DNA of 64,000 nt from Fragum whitleyi (Eukaryota; Mollusca; Bivalvia; Cardiida; Cardiidae), in contig OX411548.1 in assembly GCA_948146395.1 (NCBI GenBank), positions 39,771,737 through 39,835,736 of the forward strand, read 5' to 3'. Below, one piece after another: positions 35,741 through 46,652 of the stretch. Position numbers and translations under genes: made by a program. How positions within the stretch are numbered: the stretch's first letter is position 1; the number at the start of each line of letters is the position of its first letter. The notes below the pieces were generated by a model. That model saw only the letters and a list, made by a program, of their open reading frames with translations, did no database searches and was not told the DNA's origin.

Positions 35741-36020
35741 ATTTCAGGCAATGGAGAATCTGCGTTTGGTCTCGGAAATCTGTACCATGGTTGGACAAAG
35801 AGAATCTGCGTTTGGTTTCGGAAATCTGAACCATAGGTGGAAAAAGAGAATCTGCGTTTGGTCACAGAATTCTGTACCATAGGTGGACAAAGAGAATCTG
35901 CGTTTGGTCACAGAATTCTGTACCATAGGTGGACAAAGAGAATCTGCGTTTGGTCGCAGAAATCTGTACCATAGGTGGAGAAAGAGAATCTGCGTTTGGT
36001 CGCAGAAATCCGTACCGTAG
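35741..36020. repeat. 46-bp minisatellite, six units
   Basis: Unit begins GAGAATCTGCGTTTGGT and ends ACCATAGGTGGACAAA. Six units, with paired sub-variants (CACAGAATTC twice, CGCAGAAATC twice) that suggest recent duplication of unit pairs. Because 46 is not a multiple of three, each minus-strand frame cycles through all three unit phases, yet the frames at 35659-35880 and 35744-36028 stay open throughout. Confidence 0.9.
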
Positions 36021-36029
36021 GTGATCAAT

Positions 36030-36476
36030 GTGCGTACTTCATCTGCACAATCCCCCGAAAGTTTAACTTATACGGAGTTTTTCTGTTACTTTTGAAAAGG
36101 AATACGTGTATATATATCCACATTCGAACAATTCGATATAGTTTTGCAAAAGAAATCAAAATCCATGTTACAATTGTGCGTTTGTGGTTTATATATAATT
36201 TAGTTGCCGTCTGCTTTAATATTTAGTAACAATGCAAACAAGATGAGATCTATATTACCACGACACGGTATTATCCTAGTAGATGTTAGTCATTGTGTTA
36301 CAATTTGATGACTACTTTTGTTACAGTAAGTAACACTATAATACGGTGTCAAAAGGGGGCAACTCAAATGACCCTTCTCACGACAAATGATGCTTAAATA
36401 TGACATTTGGCACTGTATTCCGATCTTAAAGAATTAAGAAAACCCCAGCAATGCATCATGCGGGTTTTAATCATTG
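36030..36476. other. unassigned DNA
   Basis: Near TTTTGTTACAGTAAGTAAC at 36317 there is a splice-like motif with no exon. Nothing else noted. Confidence 0.35.
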
Positions 36477-36737
36477 GTGACCCATCACGCGAAAAGAGAC
36501 CATCTTGGTAGTACGTAAAGTGTCGACCACAGTCAGACTGCGCGGAATGCGCAGACTGACTAGGATCGACACTTTTCTTACTTCAATATTTTTTTCGATC
36601 AAAAATGATCAATCTATATCCGTGTGGAAGAATCTTTTAAATTGCGGTCTCTGGTTGACCTGTACCAGAATCAATCTCTTTTTCAAATATCTATTTTACG
36701 GACTTCCCAGTTGGTGCCTTTTCGCGTTACGGGTCAC
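36477..36737 (+). mobile_element. MITE-B copy 4
   Basis: Ends GTGACCCATCACGCGAAAAG and CTTTTCGCGTTACGGGTCAC. Flanks ATTG and ATTT are a near match. The hairpin TAAAGTGTCGACCACAGTC...GACTAGGATCGACACTTT is near the left end, as in copy 1. Confidence 0.88.
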
Positions 36738-36966
36738 ATTTGTAACCCGTCAACCTCGTAGGAACAATCTGGAAATTATGAGAAATAAGAAATCGGCCAT
36801 TAGTTCCAGATAATAAAAACAAACTCAAGAACTGTTAAATACTATTGACACTAATATGACAAATAAAATGATTCAATTTTCAATATCGTCCATACACTTA
36901 CAACGATATTACCCGTCTCGCTTTGAAAATATGTTGCATACTTTCTTTCGACCTTTGAAATTTGTT

Positions 36967-37391
36967 ACAGTTAGTATCACCGTGAAATTGGCATTCATAT
37001 CGATCAACACTATTCTTAATCGCTCACTAAAGCGATCCATTCATTCATTCGAAACACTCGCCCAAACCATGCAAAAACGCTCCAAAAACGACTGAAAAGA
37101 TAAGATCACCAACTGAATTCAAGATTTAAAAAGGCTAGAAGGAAATCACAATTTCACCGACACAACTGAAATTTTAAGCGTCTGAGTGGTCTCGTGAAGC
37201 TATTTTAGAACGTATATGCAATTTGTTTAGAGTATTATTAAAGAGAGGTAATAAATATCGCTAATTTTTTTCAACGTGAACATAATTGACGATGATTGGA
37301 TTACCTGCCTTACCTGCCTCACTCAACGCATTCATTCCAAACCCATTCCAAAATAATTCACCTTGTCAATTTCACGTTGTTGTTAAGTGTA
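36967..37391 (+). mobile_element. MITE-A copy 9
   Basis: Ends ACAGTTAGTATCACCGTG and TTTCACGTTGTTGTTAAGTG. The hairpin (about 37240-37310) is still recognisable but eroded: TTTTTTTCAACGTGAACATAA in the loop. Confidence 0.85.
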
Positions 37392-38364
37392 GTTGTGGTC
37401 ATTTTATGATTAGTTTCGTTTTTTTCGCTTTTGCGTTTGCCGTTGACACTTTATGCACTTCTGAGATGGTTCCTTTTGACGAAACATATATACAATAACT
37501 TCAAGATGATAACTTGTTTCAAAAGATGCATAATTTGGGTATTACACTTCATAGCTTCAATTTTTGGTGGACGCTTTTGCGTCTACTAGTGTTACTGTGT
37601 GAGAAAAATCCGATGAGATGTTCATAGGTTTTCAAAAAAGTAGTTCAGACTTGGGTTCAATTTTCTTTTCTTGAAGACTTGTTTTTGCCAGTGCAACAGT
37701 GCATTTTGAAAATGGAATTTTACAAGAACTCTATAGAATTTGTGGATTATTCAAAGACTTCTTTTAAATGCGAAATCAGCTGACATTCCTAAACCACGTG
37801 TTTTAAACTTTGGCGCAAGAATATTTTAATCGACAAGGCGGAAATGCGCCTATTGGGTTTTCTCGTTGTTTAAGGGGGACAAAGTGACTGATTTTGTAGA
37901 CCCCTCATTAAGAGACAACGGTAAGTATATGAACTTTCCTGCAATGTAACTGGTAGGCCGTATCCGCGAGTAGAGGAAGAATCAAACGACACATTTGCGT
38001 GGTACTATATAATACACCCCTAGTCCTTTCATCGCCTAAAAATTCACAACCAGATGTGTGTTCTTTAGAAAAGATTAAAAAAGACTTAAGAAGACTTTTT
38101 AAGGCGCAACAACAACAAAAATAGGGTATTTCCTTTCAAGTTTGCATCAACATTGAAACTTGCCAAACTTTGGTCGAAACATTTTACATTTATCGTATAT
38201 TTACATGGGTAGTTTCCGTTTTCGTCTCGTTATTTTTACCAGAATACCACCAGGAACGTCCATCTTAAGTGCTTTTAGTGCTTTCATTTAGACCAATTCC
38301 CGAAAAAAGCTATGTAACCCTTGGCGGTATATTTTGAACAATCGTCAAAATGAGAAAGAACTTG
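37392..38364. other. unassigned DNA
   Basis: A donor-like GACAACG|GTAAGT at about 37920 follows an acceptor-like TTTTGTAG at 37898, but the 21-base interval carries a stop in each usable frame. No gene is claimed. Confidence 0.35.
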
Positions 38365-38497
38365 CCGTAGGTTCAGAATGACAAAACGAGGCAAACTACG
38401 TTTTGCAAATTGTACCCTGCTTTTCACGTGTAGTTACGTGCAAAGCGGGGTTTAATTTTCAAACAGGTTGCCTCGTTTTATTATCCCAAAAAGCAAG
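38365..38497. mobile_element. foldback MITE-F copy 4
   Basis: AGAATGACAAAACGAGGC and GCCTCGTTTTATTATCC at the outside; TACCCTGCTTTTCACGTG and ACGTGCAAAGCGGGGTTTA inside. Confidence 0.8.
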
Positions 38498-39536
38498 ACT
38501 GATAAGACTGTCTGAAAAGACTGTGCGTATTACACGGACTCGTCAGCTTTTTACCCCGATGTCAATGGACTTTTGACAGAAAATGGGTTATTCTGCCTTT
38601 CACCAGAATAAATTTGAATTGCAGTTTCTACTTGACCTGAGAATAATCTATCCTAACGTTCTAGATGAAAACGTTAGCAAAATGTGTACCCAAAGTTATA
38701 AAACTTTTCTTATGTTCATCTGAAAACTTTCTCGAATTTCAACTTGAGAGTAAAGCTTTAAATCTGTTGTGGTAATATAATTAAATATATGGACATAAAG
38801 ATGTTATTAATTAATCGTTATATAAATAACTTATTAAGAGTTGTCTTTTATGTACATACAATCAATTAAATTCTAAATTTGAAAAAAAAAATCATATGAG
38901 AAATAGAAAAAAATGTAATCTTGGGCCCCAATAGATTAATTATCACGAAGATTACATGTCGTTCAGAATAAGAGAAGCGCTATACTAGAGTAGTGTTACG
39001 TTTTAACGACGGGAGGTAACAAATTCAATACATTTCAATGTTTATTTGACGTGGTGTCGATTTGTGAAAGAATGTTAAACGTCAATCAAAACCGACCGAA
39101 ACATGGAAAAGGCTTGACACTGAGATCGGATACTGCTGCGATTACCGCAAGTAATGAAATTTGATTCAGGAGGCTAGCTTCTTAAGATCAAAGCACCGAA
39201 AGTTCCTCAAAGTCGGGATATAGAAAATGTACATACATACGTGTACGAAGTGGCAGAAATGGGCTTTCTTCTCCGAAACTGATCAGTTATAACCATTTTC
39301 ATTTAGCGACCGTTTTCAAAATCCCCTTCTTTGAATCAAAATATTTCAAAAAGTAGATTGTATTTGTCTAAAAATTAATGTTACGTGACTCCCGTGTTGT
39401 TAAAACCCATTTGAATCGTCTCAGTTTAACAACATAGGTTTATTGAGAAATCCGCATGTACATAAATAGTCAATCAAAATTATTGCCGTTATTCATTATT
39501 AGACAAATCGTGTACTGAGCGACAATTCTCTTTAAT
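38498..39536. other. unassigned DNA
   Basis: About 1 kb with no recurring element or credible frame. Confidence 0.4.
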
Positions 39537-39598
39537 TACCGCTTTTTTGTCGGTCCCTTAAGTGGTCGCTTAATGCAAGATTTACTGTATTTATTAGA
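39537..39598 (+). repeat. MITE end fragment (GGTCGCTTAA type)
   Basis: AAGTGGTCGCTTAATGCAAG followed by TTTACTGTATTT matches the right end of the MITE at 43836-44193. Confidence 0.5.
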
Positions 39599-39772
39599 GC
39601 AGAGGATGTTTGATTCTGTCAGAAATTTGACCTTATACGATGACATGACCTTGTTTGATGACATTGACATTGTGTCAACAGAAGTATGTTTAAGTAAAGT
39701 ATCATTTATCATTTTGGAAGAAACGCCTCCACTATTACCATACACAATATAAATAGCTACTACAATACATGT

Positions 39773-40682
39773 TAGACCACGCTTGAAGCGAATCGGCCAA
39801 TCAGAGAACAGTATTTCAAAAATATATATCACAGATACAACTCAAAGCGTTGTATTTACAGATATACGGTTGCAGTGTGTCTTACACGTGAATCTAAACA
39901 GGGTGTCGGACCGAGTCATTTCAAAAAGATGACGAGCATTTTATACAGCACTTTTTTCCTTAAGACTTTTGACAGTCACAAAAGTGCAAAAGATCGGAAA
40001 ATGGTAACGGAACTAGATTCAAAAGTGATTCCAGCATATTCACACTTGATTAGAGTTAAAATCACAGCGATATTTACTCTTTTTCTTTAAGAGGTTCGGA
40101 TGAAAATTACAGAGTGTAAGAAAAGCGTGGTCTAAGTCAGATAGAAAATCTCGTGCCGCTAACGCTCGTGTCTAATTCCCATATACCACGGTTCTCGTTT
40201 TCTTTCTATTACGTATAGGATAGAAAACGAGTGTCGTGGTATATGGGAAAGAGACACGAGCGTCAGCGAGTGTCTATTTCCCATATACCGCGGCACGAGA
40301 TTTTCTATCTGACTTAGACCACGCTTTTGTAACATTGTCTGCAATTTTAAGCCGGAAATCTGAACAATAAAAAAAGAGTAAAACCTTCTTTGATATTACT
40401 GTAAATATGTGTAATTATGCTGAAATTACTTTTCAATCTATTTCCGTTGTTAATTGAAGCTCTTTCGCATTTTTGCAACGATAAAAAGTCTTTTGGCAAG
40501 GGCGCTCATATAAAATGCTCGTTATCTTTTTGAAATGACCTGGTCAACAAAAACTATTGAGATCCACGTGCACGGCACACTACAATCGTATATCTGTAAA
40601 TACAACGCTCGGAAATGTATCTGTGATATATATTCTTAAAATACCGTTCTCTGATTGGCCAATTCGCTTCAAGCGTGGTCTA
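39773..40682. repeat. ~910-bp foldback of two inverted MITEs around a palindrome
   Basis: The left arm starts TAGACCACGCTTGAAGCGAA and the right arm ends TTCGCTTCAAGCGTGGTCTA. Arms stay alignable for ~440 bp with small gaps (shared blocks AATATATATCACAGATAC, GCGTTGTATTTACAGATATA, TCATTTCAAAAAGAT). Each arm is itself bounded by TAGACCACGCTT and AAGCGTGGTCTA, so each looks like a ~350-bp MITE in opposite orientation. The middle (about 40112-40331) is a tighter palindrome with AGTCAGATAGAAAATCTCGT on both sides and repeated TTCCCATATACC blocks. Confidence 0.9.
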
Positions 40683-41097
40683 AATATACTTTATACACTT
40701 CGGATAGCCGTATTTGTGCAACTGAATTTGAAATGAAAATTTACTGACAAATATTCGTACTAAAGCATCGCATTTTCGGACCCCCATCTTGTCCTACCAC
40801 TTGCTCGAACGTTCTAGTTATAAATCTTACCCGAAACAATAAATTATTCCAGGTTTCCGGTTTTGATATATCGAAATTCGAAATGCTCCAAAATAATCGG
40901 TTATATGCCTAAGGTCCTCTATAACCGCCATTTCTGAATTTTGTGGAAACAGGAAACCTTGGTTTCTTTTTTGTTCTTATAGATCTAAATTATATCACGC
41001 AAATGTAAAATCCTGTAAAAGTACATACATACGATTTGGTGACCAATATGTTGGCTAGCTAGCGCTGATGAATCAGTATCATTTATATACATGTATA
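40683..41097. other. unassigned DNA
   Basis: Nothing recurring recognised in ~415 bp. Confidence 0.4.
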
Positions 41098-41405
41098 ACC
41101 CAATGTAATTGGCCTGGCAGGACGGAGCCTAAGTATCGTTTCGTTGCATTTAAAGTTAAGATTAATCAGCTTTCATTTATTATTACTCAGTTAACTAGAT
41201 AGTCGACATTCTTTAAATCAAAGTTTGGTAACACAACGATAAAATGAGCTCATTTTCGCTTAGCATGTTTCTCCTTTTGGTTTGAAGACACAGCTATTTA
41301 CACGCATTCATGACAATTGCCGGCGCTTTTGAAAAAAACCCAAAGTATTGAAAAGTTACGTCAAAGCTAAGCAACGCCCTGACATTTTATTAATAACGCA
41401 GAATG
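41098..41405. mobile_element. MITE-X copy 2
   Basis: Left end CCTGGCAGGACGGAGCCTAA, right end GCTAAGCAACGCCCTGACA, followed by TTATTAATAACGCAGAAT as in copy 1. The interior is shortened and diverged. Confidence 0.7.
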
Positions 41406-41409
41406 TATA

Positions 41410-43120
41410 TGTATGTACAAAGATCAATTCACGATACGTTTCATGATACAGTTTTGGAAGAAGAAATTGATCTGGATTTATAAAGATATGCGAAATAAAC
41501 GTCGCAAGAAGGAATCTATTTAATCGATTTTTGGTAATTCGGCGAATTTCTAAAAATCAAACCCCGACCTTAAAATATGGGAATTGGCTGAAAAAATCAA
41601 AGAAAGATTTCAAAATAAAATCTTTTTGTTGATACAACTACTAGTACTTTTCAAGGAAAACCTAATTGGTGTTCATATAATAAATATAGCGCTTTTGTTA
41701 CAGCTAGACCCCGTTTATAGATGTAAGATGTTAATTTGACACTTCCTTTTCAAGTGGGTTCATCTACGTTAGACTCATTGATGTCAGTCCGTTATTACTG
41801 AAGTGACGTATCTTCCTTTATCTTCTGTGTGATCATAAAAGGGCACGAAAACCCACAATCAAACCGACTGAAAACGGTTCAAGGAAAATATCCAAGTTGT
41901 ATACTAAAAATCGTATAGATTTCGCGTCGATAAATTTTCGCGCAAAAGCGCCGAACAGATGTTTTCGCGAGTTAATATTTCAGCAGACGTAATAATAGGG
42001 CGTTCAAGTACAAAAAGGTCACAACTTCCTATTGGGACGTAAGTGCCTGTATATACGCTTCCGAATTTTTATTATACGGGCGTCAATCAGGGTAGTCCAT
42101 TTCTAATTAAAGATTTTGAGATCAGCGTGAATCGTAATTTCTCGGTTGGCAATTTTTTCCTACTAGATCGCTAGTGGAAGATGATAACGTAGCGACTTAG
42201 TAATTAATTACGTCAATGCATTTCTTAAATTTCGTAAGTGTACTGCTACGACTTTTACACTAAATAGACAACAAGATTCCTTGACAGAGACCTTTACTGT
42301 ATTATCCTTACTGGATTTTCCAAAATGAAAATTGCAATTCTACCGTACTACATTTTTTTAATTTTCATAATGTTATCTTTGATTGAATTTTACGGGATCT
42401 CTTTACTTTTTAGTTAATTGTAGGATACATCTTTTTCCTAGCTGGGTTACACAAAATTATAGACGGGCTTTCAAATGGAAATTTAATTTGTTCATTAACA
42501 AATTTTCAGCTCCGGTCTGTGCCAATCATCATGCTATATATTCTCCATATTGTGCGCATAAAACAAAGCCAAATCTTAGAATCGCCGTTTCAAAAGCCTA
42601 TTATATAAACTGTTAATAAAAAGAAATAGCTTGCATTGAAAGAGTTGCTGGTGTCTTTCATCGCCTATAATTAATGTCAAGTAAATGGCATGGTTTTATT
42701 TGAAAAGAAATCTGTTTACCTAACCTCAGTTTTCCGTGGATATGCAAAATGTGTTGATGAAGGTCAATGACATCATCTCAAGCTACATTTGTAAATGGTG
42801 AAATCTAGATACAGAATCGTGGATTAAGCGAACAAAAAACTGGAAATTTATTTTATATATCCGTAGGTTCCAGATCGAAGGGATGGTAGGAATGGGGGTT
42901 TCCTCGAAAATAAAGTTTATGATTTAAATGTTTTAGTGACGTTCACAAACACCACCGAGGATGACGTTTCGAAAAACAAAATCAACGAAATGTTAAATTG
43001 GACATTTGATAACAAAATGCAGTGTTTTACTGCGTTTTGTCATCAAATTTTATAATGCCCAAAAGATCTCCAGGGACGATCCATGGATCGGAGAGCTTTA
43101 GAGAAACGTGTTTATCTACC
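41410..43120. other. unassigned DNA
   Basis: 1.7 kb with no shared repeat. The 77-codon frame at 42383 (+) and the 76-codon frame at 43022 (+, which overlaps a repeat) lack support. Confidence 0.4.
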
Positions 43121-43124
43121 AGCG

Positions 43125-43240
43125 CAGTAACCGAAGTACCACCAGAACCAAAATTACCTAAAAATGACCCAAAATTAAGTACTACACTTACGTCCAAGGT
43201 ACTTTCCAGGTTACGGAAAAGTCCGAGCCATGTTCCGAAT
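43125..43240 (+). repeat. ~110-bp dispersed repeat Z, copy 3
   Basis: ACCACCAGAACCAAAATTACC, CACTTACGTCCAAGGTACTT and GAGCCATGTTCCGAATG match copies 1 and 2. It runs directly into a MITE-B relic. Confidence 0.75.
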
Positions 43241-43470
43241 GCTCCTGGATAGTGCGTAAGTTGTCGATCCCAGTCAAACCGCGCGAAATGCGTAGGTTGA
43301 CTAGGGCCGAATGTTTTCGCACTTTGCTGATTTTCATATTCTAGAATGAATCTGAATCTTCACGTGAAAGAAATTTTGAAAAGTCAACGCCAATTGACCT
43401 CCACAGCAAGCATCTCTTTTTTAAAATATAAATTTCATTGTTCCATAGATGGCCTTTTTTTGCCTTGCTT
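43241..43470 (+). mobile_element. MITE-B copy 6, decayed
   Basis: AGTGCGTAAGTTGTCGATCC, GACTAGGGCCGAATG and TTCACGTGAAAGAAATTTT are family blocks in copy-1 order. Both GTGACCCGTCACG termini are missing. Confidence 0.6.
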
Positions 43471-43835
43471 GTCATTTGAATAAACTAGACCGGAGTAGAA
43501 CCAGCATAGCTTATTAAGCAACACCTGAATAAATTCGACGTCGAAAATATATGTTTTATGTGTGGATCGGAGTTTTTAATTACATTTAAACAAAGCGCCT
43601 TGTTTAATCTTCAACTTGAATGCTTCATTTTTTCCTGCTATAAATCTTTTTGTTCTCGTTTATTGTATAATTATATCAGACTTTTTTGAAAATTTATTCG
43701 TGTTTAAAGTACACAAAGAAGTGCATTTCAAAACGGTACCGTGAACAGATGTTTTAGAAGTGTTTCATATAATTCATTCTACTTAAAATGTTTATATAAA
43801 ACTTTTTAAAAATAAGCATTGGCTTTAAATTCTTA

Positions 43836-44193
43836 ATACAGTAAAACCGTAAACGTGTACGAAGCGACCACTTACTGGATCATCAAGAGCTGTCGTGAAC
43901 GAGAAAGATCGCGCAGACCATTTTTTTTTTTTTTTTTTTACAAATAAGAAACATAATTTTGATTGAATAAAAATTTCCCAATAATTTTATGTTGGTAAAA
44001 CCTATAGAATAGTCTTATTGAGACAGTTCTTCTAGGTTTTAACAACATATGATTCATTAACAATAATTATTAGATCAGTAATATCTATCTTTTAAGAGAA
44101 TAAATGATTTAAAAAAGGTGAATTTTAAAACGGTCGCTTGACATAAATGGTCGCTTAATAGACATGGTCGCTCGAGCAAGATTGACAGTATTT
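43836..44193. mobile_element. MITE with AATACAGTAAAAC/GCGACCA ends
   Basis: Left AATACAGTAAAACCGTAAAC...GAAGCGACCACTTA faces right GGTCGCTTAATAGACATGG...AAGATTGACAGTATTT. A T-run at 43921-43939 is internal. Non-coding. Confidence 0.65.
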
Positions 44194-44290
44194 CCCATCG
44201 CGGTCGACAAATATCTGTTTACCAAGGCCCTAACCCCCCTTATGCGGTAAGAAAAAAAGTGATTTCATTTTCCGTCGACACGTCTTAAAT

Positions 44291-46652
44291 AAAACAAGAG
44301 CACCGCCTACGGGTGCCTATGCTCGGCTGTAAGTACTGGATGGTAAAAACAAGAGGCCCAAGATGGCCTGTATCGCTCCACTGGCTTTAAAATCTTTAGA
44401 CTTTCATTAAATATAGATTACTTTAAAAGAATACGTTAACACTCCAAAATCTCCTAAGACCTATTTAGTAATGATTAAATGGTTCTGGTCCATATTGCAC
44501 CAAAATACTCAATCACAATGAACCTGCAACCCTTGACCAATCTTATTAAAGCATAAGGTTCAGAAGATGTCGTTCAAAGATTTCGGGCTCAAAATAAGCC
44601 CCACCTGACATGCCAATATTTATGGACCAAACAAAATTTCTTGAACAATTTAAGTAAATAGTCACCCAAGAAATATTCTGGTAAAGTTTCATTGAAATCG
44701 GCTGAGTGGTTCCGGACGAGATATCGTTCAAAGATTTTGGCCTCAATATAAATTTTTGAAAAGAGACACTCAAGGAACATTCTGGTTAGGTTTCAATGAA
44801 ATCAGCCAGGTGGTTCAGGAGAAAATGTCATTTGAAAATTTCGGGCTCAAAATAGGCCCCGCCCTGCTACCCCCATATTTTTAGTCCAATCAAAATTTCT
44901 TGAATAATTTAAGTAAAGGGTGACCAAAGGAACATTCTGTTAAAGTTTCATTGAAATCGGCCAAGTGATTCAGGAGGAGATGTCGTTCAAAGATTTCGGG
45001 CTCAAAATAGCCCCGCCCTGCCACGCCCATATTTATGGACCAATCAAAATTTCTTGAACAATTTAAGTAAAGGGTCACCCAAGGAACATTCTGATAAAGT
45101 TTCATTGAAATCGGCCCAGTGGTTCAGGAGGAGATGTCGTTCAAAGATTTCGGGCTCAAAATAAGCCTGCCCTGCCACGCCCATATTTATGGACCGATCA
45201 AATTTTTTTTTAACAATTTAAGTAAAGGGTCACTCAAGGAACATTCTGTTAAAGTTTCATTGAAATCGGCCCATTGGTTCAGGAGGAGATGTCGTTCAAA
45301 GACTTTGGGCTCAAAATAAGCCCCGCCCTGCAACGCCTATATTTATGGGCTAATCAAAATTTCTTGAACAATTTAGGTAAATGGTCACTAAAGGAACATC
45401 CATGCCAAGTTTCATTGAAATCGGCCCAATGGTTTGGGAGGAGAAGATTTTTAAAGATTTCAAAGTGAAAAAATGCCACGCCCTGCCACGCCCATATTTG
45501 GGGGCCAATCAAAATTCTTTGAACAATTTAAGAAGGGGCCCACCCAAGGATCATTTCTACCAAGTTTCGTTAAAATCCGCCCATTGGTTTGGGAGGAGAA
45601 GATGTTTAAAGAAAAAGTTTACGCACGGACGGACGGACGGACGCACGCACGGACGCACGACGGACACTCCGCCATGACAATAGCTCGCTGGCCTTCGGCC
45701 AGTGGAGCTAAAAACTAATGGATGGTGAACAAAACAAAGTAGAAAAAGGGGTATAATTTGCAGAAAATGCTTCTAAAGTTATCCCCCATGAAAGAAAAGA
45801 TTGCTTTTTTAATAGTTAGTATGTTTGCCAAGTTTTAAGTGAATGCCTCCAGTAGAACCAGAGATATCACAAAAAATTCAGTTTTTTTCATTTTTTTTCC
45901 CACAAATTTGACCTTGAAAAATCACATTTTCTTGACTGATGACCATGAACTTGGTACCAACAGAAAGTGCTTGTCCCAGACAATCATCATGTGAAATATG
46001 AAGGACCTATCACTTACCATTCAAAAGTTATCGCAGTATGTCAAAGTCTTTGCATTTTTTCAAGAGTTTGGCCCTGAAAAATGACCTTGACCTTGACTGA
46101 TGACCTAGATCTTGGTACGAACAGAAAGTGCTTGTCCAAGGCAATGATAATGTGAAATATTAAGGCCCTTTCTCTTACCATTCAAAAGTTATCGCAAAAT
46201 GTCAAGTTTTTTGCATTTTTTCACAAATTGGACCTTGAAAAATGACCTTGACTTTGACTGGTGATCTTGAACGTAGTACCAACAAAAAGCGCTTGTCCCA
46301 GGCAATCATCATGTGAAATATGGAGGCCCTATCACTTACCATTCAAACATCACAAAACGTCAAAGTTTTTGCTCGACGACGACGATAACGACAAAAGTTA
46401 TCGCGATATGTCAAAGTCTTTGCATTTTTTCACAAGTTTGACCTTGAAAAATGACCTTGACTATCAATGATTACCTTGAACTTTGAACTAACAGAAAGGC
46501 CTTGTCACAGGCATATACCAAGTGAAATATGAAGGCCCTATCACTTACCATTCAAACATCACAAAACGTCAAAGTTTTTGCTCGACGACGACGATAACGA
46601 CGACACCAAGGCTATAGCAATACCTCGGGTTTTCTCCGAAAATAGCCGAGCT
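44291..46652 (+). mobile_element. pearl/Helentron-like element, outer, interrupted
   Basis: 5' end ACAAGAGCACCGCCTACGGG (hairpin GCACC/GGGTGC), then GCTCGGCTGT, which is complementary to the 3' end ACAGCCGAGC type (here AATAGCCGAGCT). The interior resumes at 45719 with core units around TGACCTTGAAAAATGACCTT (anchors ~45909, 46068, 46230, 46439), a CGACGACGACGATAACGAC tract, and the 3' stem CTCGGGTTTTCTCCGAAAAT...CCGAG. It is split at 44344 by the next element. Confidence 0.8.
44345..45718 (+). mobile_element. pearl/Helentron-like element nested in the outer one
   Basis: 5' ACAAGAGGCCCAAGATGGCC (hairpin GGCC/GGCC) then CGCTCCACTGGC; 3' microsatellite ACGGACGGACGG then CTGGCCTTCGGCCAGTGGAGC. 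The core repeats every 154-155 bp (anchor GGTTCAGGAGGAGATGTCG at 44967, 45121, 45276, 45431, 45586, plus three earlier, one shortened to ~105 bp). It is flanked on both sides by TGGATGGT (44337-44344, 45719-45726). Several frames of 60-98 codons are tandem artefacts. Confidence 0.85.

Noticed and set aside
45119..45718. Frames with KSAHWFRRRCRSK-type peptides
   Set aside because: Repeat every 155 bp with the core of the nested element; frame artefact.
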